Assembly (NCBI GenBank): GCA_017355425.1
Contig: CP070233.1
Span: forward strand, 226,501 to 290,500
Length of the DNA stretch: 64,000 nt
Source: Dolichospermum sp. DET69
GTDB taxonomy: Bacteria > Cyanobacteriota > Cyanobacteriia > Cyanobacteriales > Nostocaceae
Direction of reading: 5' to 3'
In this document: piece after piece, positions 38,586 to 48,498 of the stretch
How the letters are laid out: each line of letters opens with the position of its first letter
Numbering within the stretch: position 1 is the first letter of the stretch
Notes under the pieces: model-generated
What the model saw: only the letters and a program-made list of their open reading frames with translations
What the model was told of the DNA's origin: nothing
The model's database searches: none
Position numbers and translations under genes: made by a program

Positions 38586-39119
38586 ATGAAAAACATCCTT
38601 ATATTAACCACAATTTTATCTTTAGCTAGTGTCATAACTTTCCCATCTCTTCCTACAATGGCTAATCCCAGCGACCAACATCATCAAAGTAACAAAAGTA
38701 ATAAAATCAAACCTGTAGTAATTCCTAATGATCAATTACCAGAACCTTTAACCAAAGAAACAGTATTTAGAGAAATTGCTAGTGGGGGAATAGCAGGGAG
38801 AACCTATCAAACCGTTTTACTTAATGATGGTAGACTAATACGAGTATCAATAGGAGATCCTAACGACTCACAACGTAGTGTTTTGAGAGTTTCCAAAGAA
38901 AAAATCAGACAATTTGAACGATTACTAAACCAAACCAAATTTGAAAAATTCAACAAATTGAGTTTCCCAGCATCCAAAGGTTCAGCAGATTATATTACCT
39001 ATACCCTAACAAGTCAAAAAGCCACAACACAATACAATGATATTTCTCAACCTCAACTACCAGACAAATTAGATGAAGTTGTCAAAGCATGGAAAGAATT
39101 AAAAAATAGCGCCAAATAA
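38586..39119 (+). CDS. Small secreted protein, hypothetical
   Basis: A 177-residue protein with a signal peptide (about 1-27, TILSLASVITFPSLPTMA). The mature part starts with a Ser/His/Lys-rich linker, followed by a compact domain with ETVFREIASGGIAGRTYQTVLLNDGRLIRV and a C-terminal helix VVKAWKELKN. I do not recognise the family; a domain of this kind occurs in cyanobacterial periplasmic proteins. Preceded by MITE copy C and followed by a dispersed palindrome at 39145. Confidence 0.75.
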   Translation: MKNILILTTILSLASVITFPSLPTMANPSDQHHQSNKSNKIKPVVIPNDQLPEPLTKETVFREIASGGIAGRTYQTVLLNDGRLIRVSIGDPNDSQRSVLRVSKEKIRQFERLLNQTKFEKFNKLSFPASKGSADYITYTLTSQKATTQYNDISQPQLPDKLDEVVKAWKELKNSAK

Positions 39120-39144
39120 TTAATTAAACATCTGGTGAAAAATA

Positions 39145-39174
39145 ATGTAGAGACGTTCCATGGAAAGTCTCTAC
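39145..39174. repeat. Dispersed palindromic repeat, second copy
   Basis: GTAGAGACGTTCCATGGAAA and continuation; matches the palindrome at 13142-13175. It may serve as a terminator for the gene that ends at 39119. Confidence 0.55.
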
Positions 39175-39224
39175 ACACTCTCTACACAGGTTTTTGATAA
39201 CTTTTGGAATTTTTTAATTGTCTA

Positions 39225-40607
39225 TCATCCCTGATCAAGCAAACCCTCCAAAACCTGCTGTAAATCACTCGTCAACTCAGCCACAGCTTGTCTAGCAGCA
39301 ACCCGACTACTTTTATAACCCGAATAACGTTCAGAAACAGAAATTGGTTCACCCACAGTTATCTTCACCTGCTGCTTACCCAATTGTGGACGATTTAAAG
39401 GAATATTACCCTTAATTTTATTAACCATATCCCCTAAAATTAAAGTTGTTTCTGCAAATCTTTCTACCGTTGGTTTTTCGCGGATATAAATAGTAGAAAC
39501 AGCCACAAAACTCTCAACTAATCTCATGTGCCACATCCGAAAATATGCTTCTTCAGCGATTCTATCCCCCAAACTTTTATCAATGGGTGATAATAACTTA
39601 ATATCTTTAAAATCTTCCCTAAATATATAATTCCAACCCGATTGTTCTACCCGTCTACATCTATCATTCCAATTACCTCTAGATGGTAAATCAAAATATT
39701 GTTCAGCAATAAATAACGCAATATTCATAACAGATTGTAACCGATAAGCTAAAGCCTCATTTCTATCTGTAATTTCCCCACTAGTAATCTTTTCATCTGG
39801 CAATGTTTGATGATAAAACTTAGTATAAAATTGCTCCATTACCGATAATAAATGTTCAGCCAAACCTAACAATCGCGGATAAAGCCCAGCAAAATCAGCC
39901 TCCTTTTTCTCTTGATTTACAGATAACCCACTAGCGGCTTCTAATTCAGTTAACAAATTTGCTATATTATCCCAAGGCTCATTAACATAACTATATTTAA
40001 TGCCAATTGGTAAAATTAAAACTTCCTCATCTCTTCCCGCTTTTTGCAAATCTTCCGCACACCAAAAACCCATCTGTGCGATACCAGGTTCTAAAGGACT
40101 GATAATCTCCGATAAACCATTTGTAGCCCCTTCCGGCGCAGCAGCCATAGGAAACTGACCATTAATATACAAATCCCGCGCAGAACGCAACCCAGTCCAG
40201 TCAGCTTTACCGCGTTGAATGGGAGTTCCTCCCAAATGGGAAATTACCCAACCCACGTGAGAACCAGCCCAAAGAGGAATTCCCCGATCATAGATAAAAT
40301 GGGCATGAAGGGGATATTGTAGCTGTGTACCCCCAACTCGTGCTACTTTAGGCAAGATTTGGGACAGTAAATAAGTTAAACAAAGAGGGTCTGCTGTTTG
40401 AGGATGACGAAACGCCAACATAAACCGGATTTTACCATCCTGAAATCGCTGATAGCAATCCGCTAAAGTTTCAACATTGTTTGCTTCAATGTTGCTAATA
40501 GGTGTTCTCCACCGAATCCACTCAGGTAGCACTAAATGTACCAATTTTAACAATAAAGGGTTAAAAGCTGGCGGAATAAATTCTAAAGGTGGTTGTGCTT
40601 GATACAT
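39225..40607 (-). CDS. PlsC-like lysophospholipid acyltransferase
   Basis: A 460-residue protein with acyltransferase motifs: H-x4-D in FRHPQTADPL, the GTPIQRGKADWTG block and APEGATNG (the PEGT-like motif). The N-terminal domain (about 1-230) carries these; the C-terminal half is helical and of unknown role. Such proteins acylate the glycerophospholipid backbone, probably at the membrane. The gene is alone, divergent from proS. Confidence 0.85.
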   Translation of the reverse strand: MYQAQPPLEFIPPAFNPLLLKLVHLVLPEWIRWRTPISNIEANNVETLADCYQRFQDGKIRFMLAFRHPQTADPLCLTYLLSQILPKVARVGGTQLQYPLHAHFIYDRGIPLWAGSHVGWVISHLGGTPIQRGKADWTGLRSARDLYINGQFPMAAAPEGATNGLSEIISPLEPGIAQMGFWCAEDLQKAGRDEEVLILPIGIKYSYVNEPWDNIANLLTELEAASGLSVNQEKKEADFAGLYPRLLGLAEHLLSVMEQFYTKFYHQTLPDEKITSGEITDRNEALAYRLQSVMNIALFIAEQYFDLPSRGNWNDRCRRVEQSGWNYIFREDFKDIKLLSPIDKSLGDRIAEEAYFRMWHMRLVESFVAVSTIYIREKPTVERFAETTLILGDMVNKIKGNIPLNRPQLGKQQVKITVGEPISVSERYSGYKSSRVAARQAVAELTSDLQQVLEGLLDQG

Positions 40608-40617
40608 TTTATCGGTA

Positions 40618-40668
40618 ATAGGTAATGGGTAATAGGTAATAGGTAATGGGTAATAGGTAATAGGTAAA
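40618..40668. repeat. Short tandem repeat TAATAGG/TAATGGG
   Basis: Seven-base units GGTAATA and GGTAATG alternate for about 50 bp in the divergent acyltransferase-proS spacer. Confidence 0.8.
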
Positions 40669-40759
40669 CATTTTCTGCACCTTGGTTCCTATTTTCTTCT
40701 GAAGTGGAAACATTTTAAACATACCCGATTTGAAAAGTTAGTAAGTAAAGGTAAAAAGA

Positions 40760-42568
40760 ATGCGATTATCACAAATGTTATTTGTTACACTACGGGATGA
40801 TCCTGCTGATGCGGAAATCCCTAGTCATAAATTATTACTCCGGGCTGGTTATATCCGTCGCATTGGTAGTGGGATTTATGCTTATCTTCCTCTAATGTGG
40901 CGGGTTTTGCAAAAGGTTTCCCAAATTGTGCGGGAAGAAATGAACGCTACTGGCGCACAAGAATGTTTATTACCGCAGCTACAACCTTCAGAATTATGGC
41001 AGGAGTCAGGACGCTGGGACACCTATACTAAAGCTGAGGGAATTATGTTTTCTCTTGTTGATAGAAGAGAACAACAATTAGGACTTGGACCCACTCACGA
41101 GGAAGTAATTACCACAGTTGCCCGTGATATGATTCGTTCATATCGGCAACTACCCGTACATTTATATCAAATTCAAACTAAGTTTCGTGATGAAATTCGT
41201 CCCCGTTTCGGTTTAATGCGCGGACGAGAATTTATTATGAAAGATGGTTATTCTTTCCATGCTGATGAAGAAAGTTTGAAAAAAACTTACCAGGAAATGT
41301 ACACTGCTTATAGTAATATGCTGCGGCGTTCTGGTTTAGCTTTTCGGGCTGTGGAAGCTGATTCTGGTGCTATTGGTGGTTCTGGTTCGACAGAATTTAT
41401 GGTATTAGCAGATGCGGGAGAAGATGAAGTTCTCTATACTGAAGATGGTAAATATGCAGCAAACGTAGAAAAAGCAGTTTCTTTACCAGCAGCAGCGGAA
41501 ACTTCACCTTTTACAACTTCCGAAAAACGAGAAACTCCCGGAACTGATACAATTGAAAAACTTTGTAATTTTTTGAACTGTTCTCCTACCCAAATTGTCA
41601 AAAACGTTTTATATCAAGTTGTGTATGATAACGGTTTAACGGTTTTGGTATTGATAAATATTCGTGGAGATCAGGAAATTAATGAAGTTAAATTACAAAA
41701 TGAATTAACTAAATTAGCACCTCAATTTGGAGCTAAAACTATCCTAACTTTAACTGTACCCAATGCCGAAGCCCAAGAAACATGGCAGGCTAAATCTCTA
41801 CCTTTAGGTTATATAGCACCAGATATTGCTGATGATTATATTGCTGGCAGTAAACAGGTAAATTCTCAATTTATGCGATTGGTAGATCAAACTGCGGTGG
41901 AGTTAAAGAACTTTGTCACTGGTGCAAATGAAGCTGGTTTTCATGTTGTTGGGGCAAATTGGGATGAGCAATTTAAATTACCAGCCTTAACCGTAGATAT
42001 TCGTAAAGCAAGACCAGGCGATCGCTCCCTTCACGACTCAACCCAAACCCTACAAACAGCTAGAGGGATCGAAGCTGGTCACATCTTCCAATTAGGTACA
42101 AAATACTCTCAAGCGATGGGTGCAACTTATACCAACGAACAAGGAGAAGAAAAACCTTTAGTTATGGGTTGCTATGGTGTTGGTGTGTCTCGGTTAGCAC
42201 AATCAGCCGTAGAACAATCCTATGATAAAGATGGGATAATTTGGCCAGTAGCGATCGCACCATATCACGCTATCATCACAATTCCTAACATTAAAGATGC
42301 CCAACAAATCGAAGTTGCCGAAAAACTTTACACAGAACTCAACAAAGCTGGTGTAGAAACATTATTAGATGACCGCGATGAACGTGCAGGTGTTAAATTC
42401 AAAGATGCAGATTTAATCGGTATACCTTTTAGAATAGTCACAGGTAGAGCAATTACAAATGGTAAAGTTGAAGTAGTCAAACGCGCAAACCGTGAAGCTC
42501 AAGAAATCCCCATTGACGAAGTTGTCAATATATTACAACAATGGATTAAAGAAGCGATCGCAGGGTAA
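40760..42568 (+). CDS. proS: Prolyl-tRNA synthetase
   Basis: A 602-residue class II aminoacyl-tRNA synthetase of the bacterial type. Motif 2 region [21 protein letters not shown], motif 3 with [10 protein letters not shown], an INS-type editing domain between motifs 2 and 3 (about 225-400) and a C-terminal anticodon-binding domain ([34 protein letters not shown]). Charges tRNA-Pro. The start [23 protein letters not shown] is conserved. Confidence 0.97.
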   Translation: MRLSQMLFVTLRDDPADAEIPSHKLLLRAGYIRRIGSGIYAYLPLMWRVLQKVSQIVREEMNATGAQECLLPQLQPSELWQESGRWDTYTKAEGIMFSLVDRREQQLGLGPTHEEVITTVARDMIRSYRQLPVHLYQIQTKFRDEIRPRFGLMRGREFIMKDGYSFHADEESLKKTYQEMYTAYSNMLRRSGLAFRAVEADSGAIGGSGSTEFMVLADAGEDEVLYTEDGKYAANVEKAVSLPAAAETSPFTTSEKRETPGTDTIEKLCNFLNCSPTQIVKNVLYQVVYDNGLTVLVLINIRGDQEINEVKLQNELTKLAPQFGAKTILTLTVPNAEAQETWQAKSLPLGYIAPDIADDYIAGSKQVNSQFMRLVDQTAVELKNFVTGANEAGFHVVGANWDEQFKLPALTVDIRKARPGDRSLHDSTQTLQTARGIEAGHIFQLGTKYSQAMGATYTNEQGEEKPLVMGCYGVGVSRLAQSAVEQSYDKDGIIWPVAIAPYHAIITIPNIKDAQQIEVAEKLYTELNKAGVETLLDDRDERAGVKFKDADLIGIPFRIVTGRAITNGKVEVVKRANREAQEIPIDEVVNILQQWIKEAIAG

Positions 42569-42646
42569 AATCGAAATCTTGTGAGGTGGGCATCTTGCCC
42601 GCCCAAGCAAGCGAATATTTCCCAACATTAGGAAAGGTAAAATAAA

Positions 42647-42928
42647 ATGGCTACAACAGAAATCAAATTTACCCTCACCTTACCAGAAGTCCCAGAAATT
42701 CATCATTTAGAAGCAGAAAAAAAAGCCAAAGAAGCATACATCATGACATTATTAAGTCATGGAGATATTAGTGCTGGACGTGCAGCAGAACTATTACAAA
42801 TTGAACGGTGGCAACTTTCTGATTTAATGGATAGTTATAAAATCTCTCCCTTCCCCACCCAAACTAAGGAAGAATTGCAACAAGAAGTTACTCAAACATT
42901 AGAAATTTTAAACCAGTATAAAAAGTGA
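42647..42928 (+). CDS. UPF0175 family antitoxin
   Basis: A 93-residue protein with the UPF0175 core (KAKEAYIMTLLSHGDISAGRAAELLQIERWQLSDLMDSYKISPF), a HTH-like small regulator. It overlaps the next gene by 4 bp (GTGA). Paired with a DUF3368 PIN-like protein, the standard arrangement of this putative toxin-antitoxin system. Confidence 0.88.
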   Translation: MATTEIKFTLTLPEVPEIHHLEAEKKAKEAYIMTLLSHGDISAGRAAELLQIERWQLSDLMDSYKISPFPTQTKEELQQEVTQTLEILNQYKK

Positions 42929-43407
42929 TTATTGTTTCCGATACAACTCCTTTAAGTGAATTAGCAAAAGTTGGACAACTCAATTTACTGCGAGATATTT
43001 TTGACAAAGTTATTATTCCCATAGAAGTTTATAATGAAGTAACCACAGGAACTCATCCAGCAGTTAATTTAGTTAAATCAGCAGATTGGATAGAGATAAT
43101 AGCAGTTAATAATTTAGAACAACTATCTAATCTGAAAAAAGCAACGAATTTAGGTGCAGGTGAATGTGCCGCAATGATTCTTGCTGAAGAGTTATCATCT
43201 GATCAATTATTAATGGATGATTTGGATGCTAGACGAGTTGCTTTATCTCGAAATTTAAAAATTATTGGCACAATTGGTATTTTATTAGTAGCAAAACAAC
43301 AAGGGTTAATTCCTACAATAAAAGATGTTTTAGATGGGTTAATTGTACAAGGTAAACATATTAATTCACGACTCTATCAAGAAGCTTTATTGGCTGCACA
43401 AGAGTAA
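42925..43407 (+). CDS. DUF3368 PIN-like toxin
   Basis: A 160-residue PIN-fold protein starting with GTG at 42925. Acidic residues expected of a PIN ribonuclease are in VSDTTPLSELAK (Asp), NLGAGECAAMILAEEL (Glu) and LLMDDLDARRVA (Asp). Family members are likely RNases neutralised by the UPF0175 partner. The 4-bp overlap keeps the two coupled. Confidence 0.88.
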   Translation: MIIVSDTTPLSELAKVGQLNLLRDIFDKVIIPIEVYNEVTTGTHPAVNLVKSADWIEIIAVNNLEQLSNLKKATNLGAGECAAMILAEELSSDQLLMDDLDARRVALSRNLKIIGTIGILLVAKQQGLIPTIKDVLDGLIVQGKHINSRLYQEALLAAQE

Positions 43408-43582
43408 TGCAATCATAATTGTTTAAGCTAGAATTTACTCAAATAGCCATTGCCGATTATCAGTTAAAAATTATTGTCTATAACATTGACCAGGAGGCAA
43501 TATATCAATGGATAAATTAGAAAAATTTCGCCACTAACCTATATTACGGCTAAAATGTGACTATAATTACTTACTATCATGT

Positions 43583-45253
43583 ATGAGTCAGTGTCTTAAC
43601 CCCGAATGTCTACAGCAAAATTCACCAAAAACTATCCTTTGTCAATCATGTGGCAGTAAAATAGTGCTGCAAGAACGGTATCGTGGTATCCGTGTTATTG
43701 GTGAAGGTGGTTTTGGGAGAACCTTTTTAGCAGTAGACGAACAAAGATTAGATACACCTTGTGTCATTAAGCAATTTTTACCACAACAATCAGGCAGTAG
43801 TGCGCTAAAAAAAGCCACAGAGTTATTTGAACAAGAAGCAATTAGACTAAAAGATTTAGGCAAGCATCCGCATATTCCAGATTTACTCGCATTCTTTCCC
43901 CAAGAAGGCAGACTTTATCTAATTCAGGAATTTATCGAAGGTCAAAATTTATTAAATGAATTACGACAAAAGGGAACATTTAGCGAATCTGAAGTTAAAA
44001 AAGTATTAACTGAATTATTACAGATTTTACAATTTGTTCACAATAATAAAATAATTCATAGAGATATTAAACCAGAAAATATTATTAAAAGTTCTCAAAC
44101 AGGTGCTTTATTCCTGATTGATTTTGGAGTTTCTAAAGAAGTAGGTAGCAATGTTCTCACCAAACTGGGAACGATTACAGGTACACCTGGTTATGCACCA
44201 CCAGAACAATTTCGCGGCATGGTTTTTCCTAATAGCGATATTTATAGTTTAGCTGTAACTTGTATTAGATTATTAACGGGATATTTACAAAGAACAGATG
44301 GTACTGATCCACTATTTGATTCAATGAATATGCAGTGGTTGTGGAAAAAATATATCTCTGTGAGTTATGACTTAGAAACAGTATTAGATAAAATGCTGCA
44401 AGACTTACCCATAAATCGCTTTCAGTCTGCAACAGAAGTTTTATCAGCATTGCAAACACCACATAATTCACCAACAATTATTCCTCCTAGTTACTCCCAG
44501 CAAATTTCCACAACTATTATTTACCCAACACAACCCATACTGTTTAGAGACAATTTAGGAAATGATTTATTTTTGGAGATGGTAGCTATTCCGGGAGGAA
44601 TATTCCTGATGGGTTCACCAGCAGGAGAGGGATATAAAAATGAAAAACTCCAACATGAAGTCACAATTTCACCTTTCTACATGGGAAAATTCCCTATTAC
44701 TCAAGCACAATGGGAAAGAATAGCAAGTTTACCTAAAATCAACATAGATTTAAAAGTCAAACCCTCATATTTTCAAGGTGCGAATCTGCCAGTGGAAAAA
44801 GTGTCATGGTTGGATGCCCAGGAATTTTATGGTAGGTTGGGGGAATATACGGGTAAGATGTATCGCTTACCTAGTGAGGCTGAATGGGAATATGCCTGTA
44901 GAGCCAACACCACAACTCCATTTTATTTTGGTGAAACCATCACTACAGATTTAGTTAATCATCACAACAAATATGGACAAACCACAGACGTAGGAAAATT
45001 TACCCCTAATGATTTTGGTTTATATGATATGCACGGTAATGTGTGGGAATGGTGCGAAGATGCTTGGTATAAAGATTATACAAACGCACCTAATGATGGT
45101 AGTGCTTGGATTGGCGACGATAATAAACGCATATTACGCGGTGGTTCTTGGTTCCAAGATTCTGAAAACTGCCGTTGTGCCTATCGTAACTATATAATTG
45201 CTGGCGCTAACAACTACGGTAGTGGTTTTCGAGTCGCGTGTTCTTCCGGGTGA
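43583..45253 (+). CDS. Serine/threonine kinase fused to formylglycine-generating-enzyme-like domain
   Basis: A 556-residue two-domain protein. A zinc-ribbon (C4, C9, C20, C23) leads into a kinase domain (about 33-295: GEGGFGRTFLA, VIKQF, HRDIKPEN, DFGVSK). After a linker is an FGE/SUMF1-like domain (about 325-556): MVAIPGGIFLMGSPAGEG, the FPITQAQWE block, RLPSEAEWEYACRA, NVWEWCEDAW, GGSWFQDSENCRCAYRN and FRVACSSG. FGE domains oxidise Cys in sulfatases, but in kinase fusions they may bind ligands. No sulfatase is nearby. The protein has no membrane helix. Confidence 0.92.
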   Translation: MSQCLNPECLQQNSPKTILCQSCGSKIVLQERYRGIRVIGEGGFGRTFLAVDEQRLDTPCVIKQFLPQQSGSSALKKATELFEQEAIRLKDLGKHPHIPDLLAFFPQEGRLYLIQEFIEGQNLLNELRQKGTFSESEVKKVLTELLQILQFVHNNKIIHRDIKPENIIKSSQTGALFLIDFGVSKEVGSNVLTKLGTITGTPGYAPPEQFRGMVFPNSDIYSLAVTCIRLLTGYLQRTDGTDPLFDSMNMQWLWKKYISVSYDLETVLDKMLQDLPINRFQSATEVLSALQTPHNSPTIIPPSYSQQISTTIIYPTQPILFRDNLGNDLFLEMVAIPGGIFLMGSPAGEGYKNEKLQHEVTISPFYMGKFPITQAQWERIASLPKINIDLKVKPSYFQGANLPVEKVSWLDAQEFYGRLGEYTGKMYRLPSEAEWEYACRANTTTPFYFGETITTDLVNHHNKYGQTTDVGKFTPNDFGLYDMHGNVWEWCEDAWYKDYTNAPNDGSAWIGDDNKRILRGGSWFQDSENCRCAYRNYIIAGANNYGSGFRVACSSG

Positions 45254-45256
45254 TTA

Positions 45257-46000
45257 TTAACCCTCAATTCCTGCATCTCGCAATCGTTTCTCCAACTCGG
45301 CTAAACGTTGTAAAGCAGCCTCCTTTTCCCGTCGTTCTTGTTGCTTTTCACGTCGTTCTTTCTCAACTGACTCAAACCCCCACAATAGTAAATTACCCTC
45401 TTTATCCCACCACCGCAACCAATAACCATCACGGTTTTCTCGCTTTCCTGACCACACACCAATAAATAAATCCATTTCCCCTAACCAGTAACGGTTATTT
45501 TCATCAGGGGAACGTAGTTGGTATTTTCCTGACTCCTGTAAACGATGTACTTCTATAATACCCGTATCAGGAGCAAAAATCAGGTAATTTGCTACTTGTA
45601 AAACTTCTTCATAAAAAAACCATTTACCAGGAGGAAAAGTCCGTTTACTAGAATATTCACTCCCATTTGAATCAGAAAGAAATTCCATCACCACAACAGG
45701 AATTTCCCCCTGTTTGTGAGGAGTATAGCTACGTTGTACTTGCTCTCTAGGTACGGTAATTTTCGGTATGTAAGCCCAATCAGGTGCTTTGATGACAAGT
45801 TTGTCATTAACTGTAGTACAAATGCCATAGTTAGTTGTAGCCAGGGCTGTTTCTGGCAGTTTTCCTGCTAGTTGTAGGCTTTCCGTCAGTGCCGCAGCCA
45901 AAGAGGGTTGATTGACATTATCCACAGGTTCATCTTCTAAAACAAAGTCTTCAGGTAAGAGTTCCCAGGTAATCTTCTGGGTCGAAGCAGTGACAACCAT
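45257..46000 (-). CDS. Uma2 family (DUF820) putative endonuclease with coiled-coil tail
   Basis: About 247 residues from ATG 46000 (MVVTASTQKITWELLPEDF); the frame opens upstream but that part is hydrophobic and out of character for the family. Uma2 core: VIKAPDWAYIPKI, IPVVVMEFLSDSNGSEYSSK, GKWFFYEEVLQVANYLIFAPD. The C-terminus (about 210-247) is a Glu/Arg-rich coiled coil (REKQQERREKEAALQRLAELEKRL), a common extension in this subgroup. Convergent with the kinase-FGE gene, with only 3 bp between them. Confidence 0.88.
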   Translation of the reverse strand: MVVTASTQKITWELLPEDFVLEDEPVDNVNQPSLAAALTESLQLAGKLPETALATTNYGICTTVNDKLVIKAPDWAYIPKITVPREQVQRSYTPHKQGEIPVVVMEFLSDSNGSEYSSKRTFPPGKWFFYEEVLQVANYLIFAPDTGIIEVHRLQESGKYQLRSPDENNRYWLGEMDLFIGVWSGKRENRDGYWLRWWDKEGNLLLWGFESVEKERREKQQERREKEAALQRLAELEKRLRDAGIEG

Positions 46001-46320
46001 AGCAGCCACAAATAAGAGATTAATAATTATTATAGATGATCTGTAAATTTGTTTTTTTGAGGTAATCTTTAATTTTGTCCCACGACATAGCACATTTTCG
46101 TCAATTTTAATTTAAAAGTTTTTTCAAGAAACCATAAAATTTAGATGAAGAAAAAAGTGACGGACTAGAAAAGATAACTCTACAATTGGAGTCAGCAGGG
46201 GCAAGATTAGCAATAGCAGTTTATGTACAAATCAAAGCATCTATTTAAGATATAACCTTTATAAACAGGCTAGTTGTCTGACAAATACTATTTCCATCCT
46301 CAATCCAGTAGGTTTTATAT

Positions 46321-46932
46321 ATGAATAACCAACAAAGAACTAACAGGATTTCTGCCGGTGTGGTAGCAGCTATTTCCGCAACAGTGGTAGCGGTAAGCGG
46401 TGGTGTGGCTTGGTTTTCTAACCAGACTCCTGATCTCACCACACCTGGCAACTCCTCCCAAACCATTAAACAGCCCATCAAGCAATCAACAACCCAACAA
46501 GGTAATGAACAGACTGCTAGTATATATTGGCTCAGATCCCAGGAGAATCGCCTTGATTTAGTTCCCCAACCCTTTAAAGTTGCTGCTACCCAACCCAACC
46601 AAGTTTTAGAAGCAGCATTTAAAACTTTATTAACAGGTCCAACTGAAGGCACAGACTCTACCACTATTCCCCAGGGTACTCAACTATTGGGACTAAAAAC
46701 AGAAAACAATGATGTTCATGTGAATTTATCTGAACACTTTACCACTGGTGGAGGTAGCACCTCCATGATGGGGCGTGTGGGACAAGTTGTATATACTGCT
46801 ACTAGTTTAAATCCTCAAGCCAAAGTATATATTGAAGTTAATGGCAAACCTTTAGAAGTTTTAGGGGGTGAAGGTGTGGAACTATTACAACCACTCACCC
46901 GCGAAAGTTTTCAGAAAAATTATCCGCTTTAG
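46321..46932 (+). CDS. GerMN domain lipoprotein-like exported protein
   Basis: A 203-residue protein with one N-terminal membrane anchor (about 12-33, GVVAAISATVVAVSGGVAWF) and a GerMN domain (about 65-195: ASIYWLRSQENRLDLVPQP, EAAFKTLLTGPTEG, IPQGTQLLGL, DVHVNLSEHFTTGGGSTSMMGRVGQVVYTATS). GerMN domains occur in sporulation GerM and in cell-envelope proteins of cyanobacteria; here a periplasmic role in the cell wall is plausible. Confidence 0.88.
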   Translation: MNNQQRTNRISAGVVAAISATVVAVSGGVAWFSNQTPDLTTPGNSSQTIKQPIKQSTTQQGNEQTASIYWLRSQENRLDLVPQPFKVAATQPNQVLEAAFKTLLTGPTEGTDSTTIPQGTQLLGLKTENNDVHVNLSEHFTTGGGSTSMMGRVGQVVYTATSLNPQAKVYIEVNGKPLEVLGGEGVELLQPLTRESFQKNYPL

Positions 46933-46992
46933 TCAGTTGTTGGTGGTCATGACTATTGCCTCCTGCGTTCTAGCTTGGTGCTAGGCTGAAAC

Positions 46993-47517
46993 TTAATCAG
47001 GGTTAATTCTCATTAAAGGTTGACCATATTCCACCGGTTCACCATTTTGAAGTAAAATTTCCATCACTTGTCCAGAGACTTCGGCTTCAATTTCGTTCAT
47101 CAGCTTCATGGCTTCAATGATACATACACTTTGACCAGCTTTGACGCGATCGCCCACTTCCACAAATGCCGCTTCTCCTGGTGCTGGAGAGCGGTAAAAT
47201 GTCCCCACCATTGGTGATGGTACTTCAACCAATTTTTGATTAATTGGTGAAGAAGAATGAGCAGGTTGTGCTACCGAATTATCCACAACCTTATTTGTCA
47301 TGCCCCCCTCAGACATGGAACCTGGTAACGCTGTAGATACCAACTGGGTGACACCAGCATTTACCACACCACTAACCGTTCCTTGGGCATTATTGCTAAA
47401 ACTGACAGCTTTCCGGACTGTTAGCTCAAATTCATTATTTTTGAGGGTAACTTCCGCAATATCTGTTTGGGCAATAGTTACTAATAGCTGACGGATTTCA
47501 TTAAAGTCTAATGTCAC
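46993..47517 (-). CDS. accB: Biotin carboxyl carrier protein of acetyl-CoA carboxylase
   Basis: A 174-residue protein. An N-terminal helical segment ([22 protein letters not shown]) and a Pro/Ser linker are followed by the biotinyl domain (about 97-172), with the biotinylated lysine in [13 protein letters not shown]. It carries carboxyl groups in the first step of fatty acid synthesis. It lies 187 bp downstream of efp on the same strand, a common cyanobacterial order. Confidence 0.97.
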   Translation of the reverse strand: MTLDFNEIRQLLVTIAQTDIAEVTLKNNEFELTVRKAVSFSNNAQGTVSGVVNAGVTQLVSTALPGSMSEGGMTNKVVDNSVAQPAHSSSPINQKLVEVPSPMVGTFYRSPAPGEAAFVEVGDRVKAGQSVCIIEAMKLMNEIEAEVSGQVMEILLQNGEPVEYGQPLMRINPD

Positions 47518-47565
47518 AATTATTTTACCTCGACCTAACTGTTAAATTAAAATTCTCAGTAAAGC

Positions 47566-47596
47566 AGGGATTTAATCCCTCTATAAAAAAGGGATT
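47566..47596. repeat. Palindrome/hairpin in efp-accB spacer
   Basis: AGGGATTTAATCCCT is a perfect palindrome, followed by a second AGGGATT that can pair with AATCCCT around a CTATAAAA loop. It may attenuate or terminate between efp and accB. Confidence 0.5.
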
Positions 47597-47704
47597 GAAA
47601 TCATGATTACCAATTTGGGATTTTGGGCTTCGACTCCACTCAAGTCGAACGAGTTGGGATTTTATTCCTCACTATTCCCAGTTGGGATCAAAAAAATAGG
47701 AAAA

Positions 47705-48262
47705 TTATTCCCTGCCTAAATACTTGCCTTCTCTGGTATCAATCTTTATCCGCTCCCCTTGGGCAATAAACAAAGGCACCATGATAGTTGCACCAGTTTC
47801 TAATTTCGCTGGTTTAGTACCACCGGTTGCAGTATCACCCTTAACACCAGGATCTGTTTCGACAATTTCCAAAACCACAGAGTTAGGTAGTTCTACTTCT
47901 AGAACCTGTTCACCCCAGCGAATCACGTTCACTTCCATACCTTCTTTAAGGTACTTGACGCGATCGCCGATTTGCTGTGTAGTTAATCTACCTTCTTCAT
48001 AAGTTTCCATATCCATAAAGATAAACTCATCGCCTTCTTTATAGGTATGTTGCATCGTTAATTTTTCCAAAGTAGCCTGGGGAAGGCTTTCTCCAGCTCG
48101 AAAAGTTTTTTCTAACTGTTTCCCACTTTGAACGTTTTTGAGTGTTGTCCGCACGAAGGCAGAACCCTTGCCTGGCTTAACATGAAGAAAATCTATCACG
48201 CGCCAAACCGAACCATCTAAAACAATTGAAACACCAGGTCGAAAGTCGTTACTAGAGATCAT
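47705..48262 (-). CDS. efp: Translation elongation factor P
   Basis: A 185-residue three-domain EF-P ([43 protein letters not shown], then YEEGRLT and a C-terminal [29 protein letters not shown]). The conserved loop K of KPGKGSAFV is present. EF-P relieves ribosome stalling at polyproline. Upstream of accB. Confidence 0.97.
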   Translation of the reverse strand: MISSNDFRPGVSIVLDGSVWRVIDFLHVKPGKGSAFVRTTLKNVQSGKQLEKTFRAGESLPQATLEKLTMQHTYKEGDEFIFMDMETYEEGRLTTQQIGDRVKYLKEGMEVNVIRWGEQVLEVELPNSVVLEIVETDPGVKGDTATGGTKPAKLETGATIMVPLFIAQGERIKIDTREGKYLGRE

Positions 48263-48498
48263 GAAACTTTCAAATTTTCCAAGACAATCGGCATTTATTG
48301 TACCCTTCCAGCGTCATAATTTGTTAGTTATCAGTTGTCAGTTGTTAGTTGTCAGTTGTCAGTTGTCAGTAGAAAATATCTTTTCCCTGCCCTCTGCCCC
48401 CTTCTCCTGTGCCTCTTCAGTTCCCAGTCCCTCAATGTGGGAAGATAATCAATGAGTTAGTTCCAGTCAACACTTTGATGCTGAAGAAAGAGAAATTC

